From an uncultured Lachnospiraceae bacterium (GTDB taxonomy: Bacteria > Bacillota > Clostridia > Lachnospirales > Lachnospiraceae): a stretch of 64,000 bases of DNA. The translations under genes were made by a program, and so were the position numbers. The stretch lies in contig CATLAK010000003.1 in assembly GCA_949878435.1 (NCBI GenBank), positions 186,001 to 250,000 on the forward strand. Direction: 5' to 3'. Each line of letters begins with the position of its first letter. Position 1 is the first letter of the stretch. The notes beneath the pieces are model-generated. The model searched no databases, was not told the DNA's origin, and saw only the letters and a list, made by a program, of their open reading frames with translations. Below are positions 35,043 to 43,995 of the stretch, one piece after another.

Positions 35043-35714
35043 ATGAATAAACCAAAATTTAACATAAAATCTGTTCTCTTCATTCTCTGCGCTCTTTTAC
35101 CCATTCTTTTAGCAGGCTGTGGTCCTTCTGAGGAAAAGATTACGCAGGCACAGGCGCTCTACGCACAGCTTGCCGACTTACACAATCAAGTCGTAGAGGC
35201 GCACAAGGGCATTGCCGATGACTCCTTAGACCAGAACTTGGTCGCATTAGGCAAAAAGGTTGAACAAATCGGACAATACGACTTGAGTGAGTTTAAAGAT
35301 GAGCAGATTGATCTGCTCATGGAATCCATGCGCTCCATCATAGACTCTTACGAAGAATACCTAGAAACCATCAACCAGATTAAAGCGCAGGAAACTGCAG
35401 CCGTGCTCACATCCATTCCCGTAACACTTTCAAACAACACGGAATTTACCTTCCAGACCTTACAGTTGTACAGCATAAATGACCCTTCTCAAAATGCCAA
35501 TGTTTTGGAAGATACCTCCGGTTTCGCCCCCGGGCAGACGATTACCGGTCTGGTCATCTACCGGGATGTGTCCTCCACGCCATGGAATCTGGTCCTGCAA
35601 AGCGCGGACGGGGCAAGCCATGAATTTGAACTGAATGTAAAAGGATATAGTGAATCCGGCGTTACCCTGACCCTTACTTACGACTCTGAGACAAATGAAA
35701 TAAAATGTTCTTGA
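35043..35714 (+). CDS. Lipoprotein of unknown function
   Basis: 223 residues. The signal VLFILCALLPILLAGCG has a clear LAGC lipobox, so the protein is anchored on the outer face of the membrane. Residues 30-120 are helical and may form a coiled coil (QAQALYAQLADLHNQVVEAH; LMESMRSIIDSYEEYLETIN). Residues 125-223 look like a beta-sandwich (IPVTLSNNTEFTFQTLQLYS; GLVIYRDVSSTPWNLVLQSA). I recognise no named family. It is followed by tRNA-Gly and convergent to the CPBP protease gene. Confidence 0.8.
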   Translation: MNKPKFNIKSVLFILCALLPILLAGCGPSEEKITQAQALYAQLADLHNQVVEAHKGIADDSLDQNLVALGKKVEQIGQYDLSEFKDEQIDLLMESMRSIIDSYEEYLETINQIKAQETAAVLTSIPVTLSNNTEFTFQTLQLYSINDPSQNANVLEDTSGFAPGQTITGLVIYRDVSSTPWNLVLQSADGASHEFELNVKGYSESGVTLTLTYDSETNEIKCS

Positions 35715-35775
35715 CAAGACATGCCCTATGAATGTAAAATAAGTAATGTGCTTTAAAGCAATCATAGATTTTCAT

Positions 35776-35846
35776 GCGGGTGTAGTTCAATGGTAGAACA
35801 CCAGCCTTCCAAGCTGGATACGTGGGTTCGATTCCCATCACCCGCT
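35776..35846 (+). tRNA. tRNA-Gly (anticodon TCC)
   Basis: A 71-base cloverleaf: acceptor GCGGGTG pairs with CACCCGC, D-loop AGTTCAATGGTAGAAC, anticodon arm CCAGC-CTTCCAA-GCTGG with TCC, and T-arm GTGGG-TTCGATT-CCCAT. CCA is not encoded. Discriminator base is T. The last nine bases overlap, in antisense, the 3' end of the convergent CPBP protease gene. Confidence 0.97.
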
Positions 35847-36839
35847 CTTTTTATTTGCCCGTAAATCAAAATTATCTTTGCGATATGCCTTAGCAAAAAT
35901 AAGCACCCCAAAGACCAAATTCGCTGCCATCACCGCCAATACGCTTATAATGGTATTTTCATCCGCAGTTCCAGCATAGATTCCGCTAAGACTGTTATTT
36001 ACAAAATGCATAATCACCAGCAGCCATATGTTTTCTGCTTCCATGTACACATACCCATAAAAAATCGCTGTACACACACAATTTACCACAGTCATAAGCA
36101 GGCTGACCGCCCACATGCTCGGATTATTATGATAAAACAGGCTTAACGGAAGGTGCCATATTCCCCATATCACACCTAAAATCACAACGCCGCCTCTAAG
36201 TCCAAAGCGCTTCTGTAAAAGGGGCTGAAAAAACCAGCGCCATCCATATTCTTCTCCAAAAAAGGCTGTAAATGTAAGAAAAAAGCTGAAACACAACAAA
36301 ATCATCTGCACATAGACCGCCGGATGGGCAAGAACCTCCAGAAACGCCTTTACCTTGCCCTCCACTGCATACATCACGAAGCATCTTAAAAAATAGAGCG
36401 CCAAGAACAGCAGAAAATAGCGCCACGGTCTTGCCCCTTTTTTACCCGAAAAGTTAAGCCCGCAGGTGCTTTTCACTGCCTTCTTCTCTGTCAGCAGCAA
36501 AATAAAACATCCAATCCCTGCCACATATACTGCGTACTGCCACGACAGGACCACCTCCGGGCTGATTACACTGCCAATCGCCATAAAGATCATCATTGCT
36601 GCCGACAATAGAAATCCTATAAAATACCTTATAGGAAGGATTTCCTCCTTTTCCCTTGTAAAAAGCAGTGCAAGAATAACACCCGCTGCCGGATAATACA
36701 TCTGGGCATTGGGAAAGAGTTTTACATCATTCCCCTGGTTATAACTATAACCCATCAAAACACCCATAAGCGCCGTCAGACCAAAGACCGTCCCTCCAAA
36801 GATCCATAGTCTCTTTTTTTCTTTCTCATTCCACTCCAT
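35838..36839 (-). CDS. CPBP family intramembrane glutamic endopeptidase
   Basis: 333-residue polytopic membrane protein with about eight hydrophobic segments. The Abi/CPBP motifs are present: EEYGWRWFFQPLLQKRF (EExxxR) and GVIWGIWHLPLSLFYHNN (FxxxH), with MHFVNNSLSG as motif 3/4. Members cleave or modify membrane-bound peptides, for example prenylated proteins or bacteriocin immunity substrates; the target here is unknown. GAGGGAAGGAAA precedes ATG 36839. Its stop codon lies inside the 3' acceptor stem of tRNA-Gly on the opposite strand. It begins 32 bases after the ABC transporter genes on the same strand and may be co-transcribed with them. Confidence 0.92.
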   Translation of the reverse strand: MEWNEKEKKRLWIFGGTVFGLTALMGVLMGYSYNQGNDVKLFPNAQMYYPAAGVILALLFTREKEEILPIRYFIGFLLSAAMMIFMAIGSVISPEVVLSWQYAVYVAGIGCFILLLTEKKAVKSTCGLNFSGKKGARPWRYFLLFLALYFLRCFVMYAVEGKVKAFLEVLAHPAVYVQMILLCFSFFLTFTAFFGEEYGWRWFFQPLLQKRFGLRGGVVILGVIWGIWHLPLSLFYHNNPSMWAVSLLMTVVNCVCTAIFYGYVYMEAENIWLLVIMHFVNNSLSGIYAGTADENTIISVLAVMAANLVFGVLIFAKAYRKDNFDLRANKKSG

Positions 36840-36871
36840 TTTCCTTCCCTCTTTTTGCCTTATTCCATAAT

Positions 36872-38629
36872 TCAGGCAAGTGCAAACTGGCTATTATAAA
36901 GTTCTGCATAAAATCCCTTTTTCTCAAGCAGCTCCCGATGGTTCCCCTGCTCTATGATATGCCCGTCCTTCATAACCAAAATGACGTCCGCATTCTGTAT
37001 GGTGGAGAGCCGGTGTGCCACAATAAAACTGGTCCTCCCCTCCATCATGGCGGCAAACGCCTTCTGTATTTTGATTTCTGTCCTGGTATCGATGGACGAG
37101 GTCGCTTCATCCAAAATCAGCATGGGCGGCAAGCTGAGCATTACTCTGGTGATACATAAAAGCTGCTTCTGTCCCTGGGAAAGACTTCCTCCATCCTCGC
37201 CGATCACCGTGTCATACCCCTCCGGCAAACGTCTGATGAAGCTGTGGGCATGAGATTTCTTTGCCGCTGCAATTATTTCTTCCTCCGACGCATCGGGCTT
37301 GCCCACCGTAATATTATCCCTTATGGTTCCCTTTTTCAGCCAGGTGTCCTGGAGAACCATCCCGTAAGAAGCGCGCAGGGATTTTCTGGTGATATCCCGG
37401 ATGTCGCTGCCCTCCACACAGATTGCCCCCTGGTCCACATCATAAAAGCGCATCAGCAGATTGATGATGGTGGTCTTTCCGCATCCTGTAGGTCCCACGA
37501 TGGCGATTCTCTGCCCCGGCTTCACATGCAGATTCAAATCCTCAATCAGCTTGCGATCTTCCACATAGGAAAACGCTACATGGTCAAGATCCACTTTCCC
37601 CTGCACATGGTCAAGGACGAGCGCATCTATTTTGTCCGGTATCTGGGGCTCTTCTTCAATCAACTCAAAAATTCTGGCAGCACATGCCAAGGCACTCTGC
37701 AGCTCCGTAATGACCCCGGAAATCTCATTAAAAGGCTTGGTGTACTGATTGGCATAAGAAAGGAAACAGGTCAGCTGTCCCACGGAAAGTCCTCCCCGTA
37801 TGACTGCAAGGGCGCCCGTAAGCCCTACCCCTGTGTACACAAGGCTGTTGACGAATCTGGTACAGGGATTGGTCAGGGAAGAAAAGAAGATGGCACGGAG
37901 AGAATATTTTTCTAACCGCCCATTAATCTCATCAAATTTTTCCAAGGTCTCATCTTCTCTGTTAAAGGACTGGACCACCTTTTGATTACCGATCATCTCA
38001 TTAATCAGCGTAGTCTGCTCCCCCCTAGTCTCCGACTGAAGTTTGAACATACTAAACGTCTTTTTAGCGATAAATGCTGCTACAAACAAAGAAATCGGTG
38101 TAATGACCACAACAACAATGGTAATGGTAACATTCACAGACAACATAAACCCAAGAGTTCCAATAATCGTGATCACGCCCGTGAACAGCTGCGTAAAACC
38201 GATCAACAGTCCATCTGCAAACTGATCCACGTCCGCCACCACCCGGCTGACAATATCCCCATGGGAATGAGCATCCATATACTTAAGCGGCAGAGCTTCA
38301 AGCTTGCGAAATGCCTTTTTTCTGATATCCTGAATAATATTGTATACGATCTTATTGTTACAGATGCTCATAATCCACTGCGCAAACGCGGTGAGCAAGA
38401 TGACCACCGCCATCCTTTTTAAGATTACGAACAAATCTGACCAGAAAGATTCCTGTCCGACCCGCAAGAGCATATCCACCGCGTCCCCCGTAAGAATCGG
38501 AAGATACAAGGTAAGCGCAACGCTCACCACCGCCATCAGAATCGTCAACGTCATAAGAGCTCCATATGGTTTGATATATTTAAGAACTTTAATCAGCGTA
38601 TCCTTCTGTCTGACTGTCTTCTCTTTCAT
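36872..38629 (-). CDS. ABC exporter half-transporter, subunit with consensus Walker B
   Basis: 585 residues: six-helix type I exporter domain (residues 20-330), then an ATPase. Walker A is GPTGCGKTT and Walker B plus catalytic glutamate LILDEATSSID; the signature is degenerate, LSQGQKQ instead of LSGGQ. Together with the upstream partner, whose signature is intact but Walker B is DD, this makes one functional and one degenerate ATP site. That is the classic heterodimeric multidrug-exporter arrangement (BmrCD, TM287/288). Substrate is unknown. ATG 38629 follows AAGGGG. It starts 45 bases after the partner gene. Confidence 0.94.
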   Translation of the reverse strand: MKEKTVRQKDTLIKVLKYIKPYGALMTLTILMAVVSVALTLYLPILTGDAVDMLLRVGQESFWSDLFVILKRMAVVILLTAFAQWIMSICNNKIVYNIIQDIRKKAFRKLEALPLKYMDAHSHGDIVSRVVADVDQFADGLLIGFTQLFTGVITIIGTLGFMLSVNVTITIVVVVITPISLFVAAFIAKKTFSMFKLQSETRGEQTTLINEMIGNQKVVQSFNREDETLEKFDEINGRLEKYSLRAIFFSSLTNPCTRFVNSLVYTGVGLTGALAVIRGGLSVGQLTCFLSYANQYTKPFNEISGVITELQSALACAARIFELIEEEPQIPDKIDALVLDHVQGKVDLDHVAFSYVEDRKLIEDLNLHVKPGQRIAIVGPTGCGKTTIINLLMRFYDVDQGAICVEGSDIRDITRKSLRASYGMVLQDTWLKKGTIRDNITVGKPDASEEEIIAAAKKSHAHSFIRRLPEGYDTVIGEDGGSLSQGQKQLLCITRVMLSLPPMLILDEATSSIDTRTEIKIQKAFAAMMEGRTSFIVAHRLSTIQNADVILVMKDGHIIEQGNHRELLEKKGFYAELYNSQFALA

Positions 38630-38673
38630 TTCTGTTACCCCTTCTATTTCTTACGCTTTACTGTATTATAAAT

Positions 38674-40440
38674 TTAATGCTCCATAGAAGCTTTTCCCGA
38701 TTGCTGATCTGCGGGGCGCTCAAACTGAGAATAATAAATTTCCTGATACGCCTCACACCCATTAAGGAGCTGTTCATGGGTGCCGATGCCGGCAACGCAT
38801 CCATCATCCAGCACGATAATCCGGTCTGCATGCATGAGAGAAGAAGCTCTCTGTGAGACGATGAACACTGTGGTTTCAAAAGGCATCTCCCTAACCGCCC
38901 TGCGCAGCTTAGCATCTGTGGCATAATCCAGCGCCGACGCGCTGTCATCCAGTATAAGAATCTCCGGCTTTTTGACCAGCGCTCTGGCAATGGAGAGCCT
39001 TTGCTTCTGTCCGCCGGAAAGGTTTCTTCCTTCCTGTTCGACATGCGCGTCCAGTCCTCCCTCTTTCTGCAGCACAAATTCTTTCGCCTGTGCAATTTCA
39101 AGGGCAGTCCAGAGTTCTTCTTCACTGGCATCCTCATTTCCCCAGAGCAGATTATCTCGGATGCTTCCTTTAAACAGCACTGCCTTCTGCATGACAATCC
39201 CTACCTTATCCCTAAGGGCAGTCAGATCATACTCCCTGATATCTGCGCCGTCTATCTTTATGCTTCCTTTTTCTGCCTCATAAAAACGGGGAATCAAATG
39301 CACCAGCGTAGTCTTTCCGGAACCTGTTCCGCCGATAACGCCAATGGTCTCTCCTCTCCCTGCATGAAAAGTGACATCACTGAGCGCCTCTTCGCCCCCT
39401 TCATGATATCTCATGGAAACATGTTCAAAGTCAATCGTCCCTTTCTCCTGTCCTTCTTTCAGCGTCCCTCCTGCATCTTTCATGCCTGTAGGAATCTCAA
39501 ATATGCCTGCTACCCTGTTGCCGCAGGCAAAGGCTTTGGTTACAGTGATAATCAGATTCGCAAGTTTGACCAGTTCTATCAAAATCTGCGACATATAGTT
39601 TACCAGCGCGACCACCTGCCCCTGGGTCAGGACGCCGGATTCCACCCGGACAGCGCCGGTATAAATCAGCACAATCAATCCGCCGTTGATAATGATATAG
39701 GTAAGGGGATTCATAAGCGCTGAAACTTTAGCCGCCAGCACCTGTACCCTTTTTAAATAATCTGTCTGGCTGTCAAACTTCTCAATTTCCTCTTCCTCTT
39801 TTCCAAATGCACGGATCACTCTCACCCCGGTGAGATTCTCCCTGGTGATGCCAAGCACCCGGTCAAGCCCATTCTGCACCCGGCTAAACAGCGGAATACT
39901 GATTAGAATAATGCCGAAGACCACCACCGACAAAAGGGGAATCACCACCACAAAAATAAGCGCCGCCTTCACATCCACCGTAAATGCCATAATCATAGCG
40001 CCGAACACAATAAATGGGGAGCGGAGGAACAGGCGGAGCACCATATTTACGCCCGACTGAATCTGATTGATATCGCTGGTCATCCTGGTAATCAGCGTGG
40101 AAGTTCCCTGCGCATCCATATTGGAAAAGGACAGGCTCTGAATATGCGCAAATAAGGCGTGCCGCAGCTTGGTCGCAAACCCCACCGCCGCCTTTGCTGC
40201 AAAAAACTGCGCCGTCACGGAGCTGAGCAGTCCCGTCACACCCAGCCCTGCCATAATAAGGCACATCTTGATAATATAATTTTTGTCATTACCGGAAATT
40301 CCCACATCGATCATGGAGGCGACCACCAGCGGAACAATTAGCTCAAAAGAAGCCTCCAGTAATTTAAACAGAGGCCCCAAAACACTTTCTTTTTTGTAAT
40401 CTTTTAAATAAACAAGCAGACTTTTCATCTCAAAATTCAC
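38674..40440 (-). CDS. ABC exporter half-transporter, subunit with degenerate Walker B
   Basis: 588 residues from GTG 40440 (GAGG seven bases upstream; an in-frame ATG four codons later is the alternative). It has an N-terminal six-helix membrane domain and a C-terminal ATPase. Walker A is GGTGSGKTT, the signature LSGGQKQR is intact, but the residue after Walker B aspartate is Asp rather than Glu (LILDDSASALD). The pairing with the next gene explains this. It lies 24 bases downstream of the SufB-like gene, so the whole stretch degV-sufC-sufB-ABC-ABC-CPBP may form one transcript. Confidence 0.94.
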   Translation of the reverse strand: MNFEMKSLLVYLKDYKKESVLGPLFKLLEASFELIVPLVVASMIDVGISGNDKNYIIKMCLIMAGLGVTGLLSSVTAQFFAAKAAVGFATKLRHALFAHIQSLSFSNMDAQGTSTLITRMTSDINQIQSGVNMVLRLFLRSPFIVFGAMIMAFTVDVKAALIFVVVIPLLSVVVFGIILISIPLFSRVQNGLDRVLGITRENLTGVRVIRAFGKEEEEIEKFDSQTDYLKRVQVLAAKVSALMNPLTYIIINGGLIVLIYTGAVRVESGVLTQGQVVALVNYMSQILIELVKLANLIITVTKAFACGNRVAGIFEIPTGMKDAGGTLKEGQEKGTIDFEHVSMRYHEGGEEALSDVTFHAGRGETIGVIGGTGSGKTTLVHLIPRFYEAEKGSIKIDGADIREYDLTALRDKVGIVMQKAVLFKGSIRDNLLWGNEDASEEELWTALEIAQAKEFVLQKEGGLDAHVEQEGRNLSGGQKQRLSIARALVKKPEILILDDSASALDYATDAKLRRAVREMPFETTVFIVSQRASSLMHADRIIVLDDGCVAGIGTHEQLLNGCEAYQEIYYSQFERPADQQSGKASMEH

Positions 40441-40464
40441 CTATCATCCTCTTGTGGATTTATC

Positions 40465-41391
40465 TCAGTTCAAGAAATTCTCAATAATAACAGCTTCCGC
40501 TTCTTCATCACTTAGTCCAAAGGTATTCAGCTTGATCAGCTGTTCATTGTTGATTCTTCCGATAGCTGCCTCATGGATGATTGCCGCATCCACATGCTTT
40601 GCATCAATCTCCGGGATAGAGCATACCTGTGCCTTATCCATGATGATGGAATCGCACTGGATATGCGCATGGCAGAGCGCATTACCGATTGCCTTGGGAT
40701 GAAAGATTTGCTTCGATTCTCCTCTTGCCACAGAACGAGAGGTAATCTGGGCGCTGCTGCCCGCTCCGTTTAAATAAATATCCATGTTGGAGACGGCACT
40801 TTGCTTGTCATGTGTCATAAGCTTTTCCACCACGAACAGCTTGGCATCTGCCCCCATCACGACCTCCGTCTCCCGCTTGGTGGAATCCACCCCTTTAATT
40901 TGAGCTGTGTCTAACGTAAAGACAGCATTTTCCTCCATAATGATCTTTGTTACCGGATTTAAAATCTTCGCTCCGGTGCCTTCGCCCTCGCCGTAATGTT
41001 TCTCTTCGTAACGCACATTGGCATTTTTCCCTACATGAAAGGTATGGATTCCGTCATGGCGGCTGTCGTTGCATCCGCTGTTATGAATGCCGCATCCTGC
41101 GATAATCGTCACCTGGGCGCCGTCCTCTATATAAAAATCATTGTATACTTCATCCGTCATTCCCGAAACTGCAACTACCACGGGAATATGCACCTGCTCT
41201 CCCCTGGTTTCACCGCTGATATAAACATCGATTCCTTGTTTGTCTTCTTTGCGCTTAATCGTAATATGCTCTGTATTCCCATGACACAGGGAATATCCGT
41301 TATACCTGAGATTGTAAGCGCCTTCCTGCTTAAACCCTTCACTATCAATTTTTTCCAAAACAGATTCTGTTATCTGATCTATGTTTGCCAC
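40465..41391 (-). CDS. Minimal SufB/SufD-like Fe-S scaffold (SmsB type)
   Basis: 308 residues from GTG 41391 (AAAGGAAGAAGAAA), shorter than classical SufB (about 470). The beta-helix core is present (IHNSGCNDSRHDGIHTFHVG; KIIMEENAVFTLDTAQIKGV), ending with the family signature around AQVCSIPEIDAKHVDAAIIHEA and GRINNEQLIKLNTFGLSDEEA. Cysteines in GCGIHNSGC and a His-rich stretch are candidate cluster ligands. With the ATPase gene just upstream it forms a two-gene SUF-like system, as described in methanogens and many anaerobic Clostridia. Sulfur donor genes (SufS/SufU) are not nearby. Confidence 0.92.
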   Translation of the reverse strand: MANIDQITESVLEKIDSEGFKQEGAYNLRYNGYSLCHGNTEHITIKRKEDKQGIDVYISGETRGEQVHIPVVVAVSGMTDEVYNDFYIEDGAQVTIIAGCGIHNSGCNDSRHDGIHTFHVGKNANVRYEEKHYGEGEGTGAKILNPVTKIIMEENAVFTLDTAQIKGVDSTKRETEVVMGADAKLFVVEKLMTHDKQSAVSNMDIYLNGAGSSAQITSRSVARGESKQIFHPKAIGNALCHAHIQCDSIIMDKAQVCSIPEIDAKHVDAAIIHEAAIGRINNEQLIKLNTFGLSDEEAEAVIIENFLN

Positions 41392-41415
41392 TTTCTTCTT
41401 CCTTTCTCACGAGTC

Positions 41416-42147
41416 TCACGCTTTATGGGCAGGGTTCATGCAGACACAGCCGGTATCTTCATTCACCAGATCAGGAAATACCTTTTCCCTTTCATCGAGC
41501 GCTGCTATTTTTCCATCCCTGACCACCATGATCCGGTCTGCCATCTGAATGATTCTTTCCTGATGAGAAATCAAGATCAAACTTTCCATTTTATTTTTAT
41601 GAAGCTGTTCAAACTGTTTTACCAGCATGGAAAAACTCCATAAATCAATTCCTGCTTCCGGTTCGTCAAAAATACAGAGCTTGTGCGGTTTCGCTAAAAC
41701 CGTTGCAATCTCCAGACGCTTCATCTCGCCGCCTGAAAGGGTATTGTCTACTTCCCGGTTCAGATATTCCCGCGCACAAAGCCCTACGCCGCTTAAATAG
41801 TCGCAGCATTTATTTTCCGGCAGCTCACATCCCGCCGCCAGAGATAGGAGTCTTTTCACCGTCATTCCCTTAAATCTGGGAGGCTGCTGAAAAGCAAACC
41901 CGATTCCTGCATTGGCACGCTGGGCAATGGTGTATTCCGTAATATCCGCATCATCCATTATGATAGCGCCGCTGTCCGGCTTTTCTATCCCCATAAGCAG
42001 CTTAGCAAGGGTGGATTTCCCTCCTCCGTTGGGTCCTGTGATGACCAGCATCTCCCCGTCTTCAACCTTAAAACTGACATCCTCTATAATGCTCTTTTCC
42101 ACTCCATTATCCAGTGGATGAAAGACAAGATTTTTTACCTCCAGCAT
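41416..42147 (-). CDS. SufC-like ABC ATPase for Fe-S assembly (SmsC type)
   Basis: 243 residues. Walker A GPNGGGKSTLAK, signature LSGGEMKRLEIA and Walker B FDEPEAGIDLWSF match SufC; the DEPEAGID form is characteristic of this group. No membrane domain is encoded alongside, as expected for a cytosolic SufBC complex. GAGAGGATTGTT precedes ATG 42147. The SufB-like gene follows after 24 bases, and the DegV gene is 11 bases upstream, so the three are in one operon. Confidence 0.92.
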   Translation of the reverse strand: MLEVKNLVFHPLDNGVEKSIIEDVSFKVEDGEMLVITGPNGGGKSTLAKLLMGIEKPDSGAIIMDDADITEYTIAQRANAGIGFAFQQPPRFKGMTVKRLLSLAAGCELPENKCCDYLSGVGLCAREYLNREVDNTLSGGEMKRLEIATVLAKPHKLCIFDEPEAGIDLWSFSMLVKQFEQLHKNKMESLILISHQERIIQMADRIMVVRDGKIAALDEREKVFPDLVNEDTGCVCMNPAHKA

Positions 42148-42158
42148 AACAATCCTCT

Positions 42159-43043
42159 CTATTTCAAATACGCTTCATACTTCTCGTTGGTTTCATTTAA
42201 AAATACGATTCCTAAAATTCCCGGACCTGTGTGGGCACCTATGGCACATCCCACTCTTCCTTCCAAAAGCCCTTTTACATGATACCGTTCCACAAGTTCT
42301 TTCTTAATATACGCATACGCCTCTTTGTCCGTACCATAGCATGCGCCTATGACCTGATTCTCTAGGTTCTTTCCCTTCTCCCCAACCATGTCAAGAATCC
42401 GCTTCTGTGCTTTCTTCCATCCCCGCACTTTTTCCACGGCTTTCAGGGAACCATTCTCATCCACAATGATGATTGGCTTGATATCCAGCACTGTACCTGC
42501 CAAGAAAGAGGTCCTGCTCAGTCTCCCACCCTTAAACAGATAGTCCAATTCTACCACGGTAACGGCATGTTCCATATGTTCACAGAAAAAATGCGCCGCT
42601 TCGATCAAAAGCTCCTTAGGCGCGCCGTTCTTCTGCATACGCAGCACCCGTTCTACCGCCAGCCCATACCCCAAAGAGGCGCATCTGGTATCGATGATCG
42701 TCATCTTAAAATCGGGATATTCTTCCAGAATCTCTTCATACGCCAGCTTTGCCGCATTGAAGGTTCCTGCTATTCCTGTGGAAAAGCACAGATACAGCAC
42801 CTCATCCCCTCTTTGTGCAAACGGTCTGAAGTGTTCCTCAAACATATATTGGCTGATATGATAGGTTTTGATATCCTTACCGGATGCCTGTATCTCATAA
42901 AACTGGTCTGGAAAAATCGTTTCTCCGTCAAAGTAATCCGTTCCTTCTATAGTAACAGGAGTAGGCATCACATGTAGATCATATTCTTTGATGACGCTTT
43001 CCGGTACATCGGAAGCTGAGTCTGTAATTATACAAAAAGCCAT
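42159..43043 (-). CDS. DegV family fatty-acid-binding protein
   Basis: 294 residues of two alpha/beta domains. The start MAFCIITDSASDVPESVI is typical, as are the lipid-pocket motifs YLCFSTGIAGTFNAAK and DTRCASLGYGLAVERVL, and the C-terminal TGPGILGIVFL. Members (FakB) present fatty acids to a FakA kinase for phosphorylation; no FakA gene is in the window. GGAGG lies upstream of ATG 43043. It heads the degV-sufC-sufB run. Whether it relates to the oleate hydratase 8 kb away is speculation. Confidence 0.95.
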   Translation of the reverse strand: MAFCIITDSASDVPESVIKEYDLHVMPTPVTIEGTDYFDGETIFPDQFYEIQASGKDIKTYHISQYMFEEHFRPFAQRGDEVLYLCFSTGIAGTFNAAKLAYEEILEEYPDFKMTIIDTRCASLGYGLAVERVLRMQKNGAPKELLIEAAHFFCEHMEHAVTVVELDYLFKGGRLSRTSFLAGTVLDIKPIIIVDENGSLKAVEKVRGWKKAQKRILDMVGEKGKNLENQVIGACYGTDKEAYAYIKKELVERYHVKGLLEGRVGCAIGAHTGPGILGIVFLNETNEKYEAYLK

Positions 43044-43160
43044 TTCTTCTCCTCCATAAATGATTCGTTAAAATTTCAATATTACTATACTACATTTACC
43101 AGATTTATGCATCTTAAAAATTTCTAAGCATATGATAATGCAAAAAGACACAGGAAGTTT

Positions 43161-43661
43161 ATGATGTATTCTAATCAAACCACTCCCAGAATCCCCTTTT
43201 TGCAGCTGCTGACCTATGAGCGTCCCGATGCGGCAGCCTGGATCACCGGCAGCGCCTCCCATCCCAGACTTTCAGGTCTCGTTAAATTTTACCGCACAAC
43301 TTACGGCGGTGTCCTGGTGGAAGCAGAAATATTTGGTCTTCCCAACATTGACCAGCAGGGCTCCTCCGATTTTTATGCAATGCACATCCATGAATTTGGC
43401 GACTGTTCCGACAATTTCGACAAAACCGGCAGCCACTACAATCCCTCCGGCGAGCCCCATCCCGACCACGCCGGGGACCTGCTCCCTCTCTTAGGCAATC
43501 AGGGGTATGCCTGGTCTGCGTTTTATGACAAACGTTTTACCATAGAAGAAATTATTGGCAAATCTGTCATTATTCATTCTAACCGCGACGATTTTACCAC
43601 CCAGCCCTCCGGCGATTCGGGCACGAAAATCGGGTGCGGGGAAATCAGAAAATTGCTCTGA
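43161..43661 (+). CDS. Cu/Zn superoxide dismutase-like protein, no signal peptide
   Basis: 166 residues. AGGAAG lies three bases before ATG 43161 and six before ATG 43164; the second may be the real start. Ligand motifs of Cu/Zn SOD are complete by eye: MHIHEFGDCS (two Cu His), SHYNP (bridging His), PHPDHAGDL (Zn His and Asp), VIIHSNRDDF (fourth Cu His) and the disulfide cysteine in KIGCGEI. The arginine that guides superoxide in most members (GxRxACG) is lysine here. There is no signal sequence, whereas most bacterial SodC proteins are exported. It is a single gene with a stem-loop downstream. Confidence 0.9.
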   Translation: MMYSNQTTPRIPFLQLLTYERPDAAAWITGSASHPRLSGLVKFYRTTYGGVLVEAEIFGLPNIDQQGSSDFYAMHIHEFGDCSDNFDKTGSHYNPSGEPHPDHAGDLLPLLGNQGYAWSAFYDKRFTIEEIIGKSVIIHSNRDDFTTQPSGDSGTKIGCGEIRKLL

Positions 43662-43688
43662 TCCTTTCCGCCAATCTCTTTGCAGCAT

Positions 43689-43723
43689 ACAGCCCCGGAT
43701 TTTTTAACTATCGCCGGGGCTGT
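43689..43723. terminator. Stem-loop downstream of the superoxide dismutase gene
   Basis: ACAGCCCCGG (43689-43698) pairs perfectly with CCGGGGCTGT (43714-43723) across 15 bases. It sits between the stop of the SOD gene and that of the convergent 61-residue ORF. The following plus-strand sequence (GCATTTATCTTAT) is moderately U-rich. Confidence 0.6.
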
Positions 43724-43751
43724 GCATTTATCTTATACCTGTCCCAATTCA

Positions 43752-43937
43752 TCACTCATCTTCCAGATCAAAAAGCTTTCCCGTGGCAAAAGGACTCCCC
43801 ACATCGCATCTGCCATGATGATAGGTCCTTTCCGCTCCTCCTGCCTCCACTTCCTTGGAAACTTCTACTTTCAAACGGCTGATTCCCTTCTCCGACATGG
43901 AATCCAGCATTTTCATTACTTCCTCCACTTGATCCAT
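43752..43937 (-). CDS. Small conserved protein, 61 residues, HHGRCD motif
   Basis: Start ATG 43937 (MDQVEEVMKMLDSMSEK) has AGGAGGG eight bases upstream. The frame is open further upstream, but those codons lie in the purH terminator, so they are not coding. The N-terminal helix is followed by GISRLKVEVSKEVE and a C-terminal TYHHGRCDVGSPFATG, a candidate metal site with two His and one Cys. I recognise it only as a small hypothetical protein of Lachnospiraceae. It directly follows the purine genes on the same strand, behind a terminator. Confidence 0.65.
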   Translation of the reverse strand: MDQVEEVMKMLDSMSEKGISRLKVEVSKEVEAGGAERTYHHGRCDVGSPFATGKLFDLEDE

Positions 43938-43968
43938 TACCATTCCCTCCTTCCTGACTCTGCTTATG

Positions 43969-43995
43969 AAAAAGGAGCAGTCGCCCGCTCCTTTT
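43969..43995 (-). terminator. Terminator of the purine transcript
   Basis: On the minus strand AAAAGGAGC, an eight-base loop and GCTCCTTTTT form a stem with a U-run, 20 bases after the AICAR transformylase stop. Confidence 0.85.
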
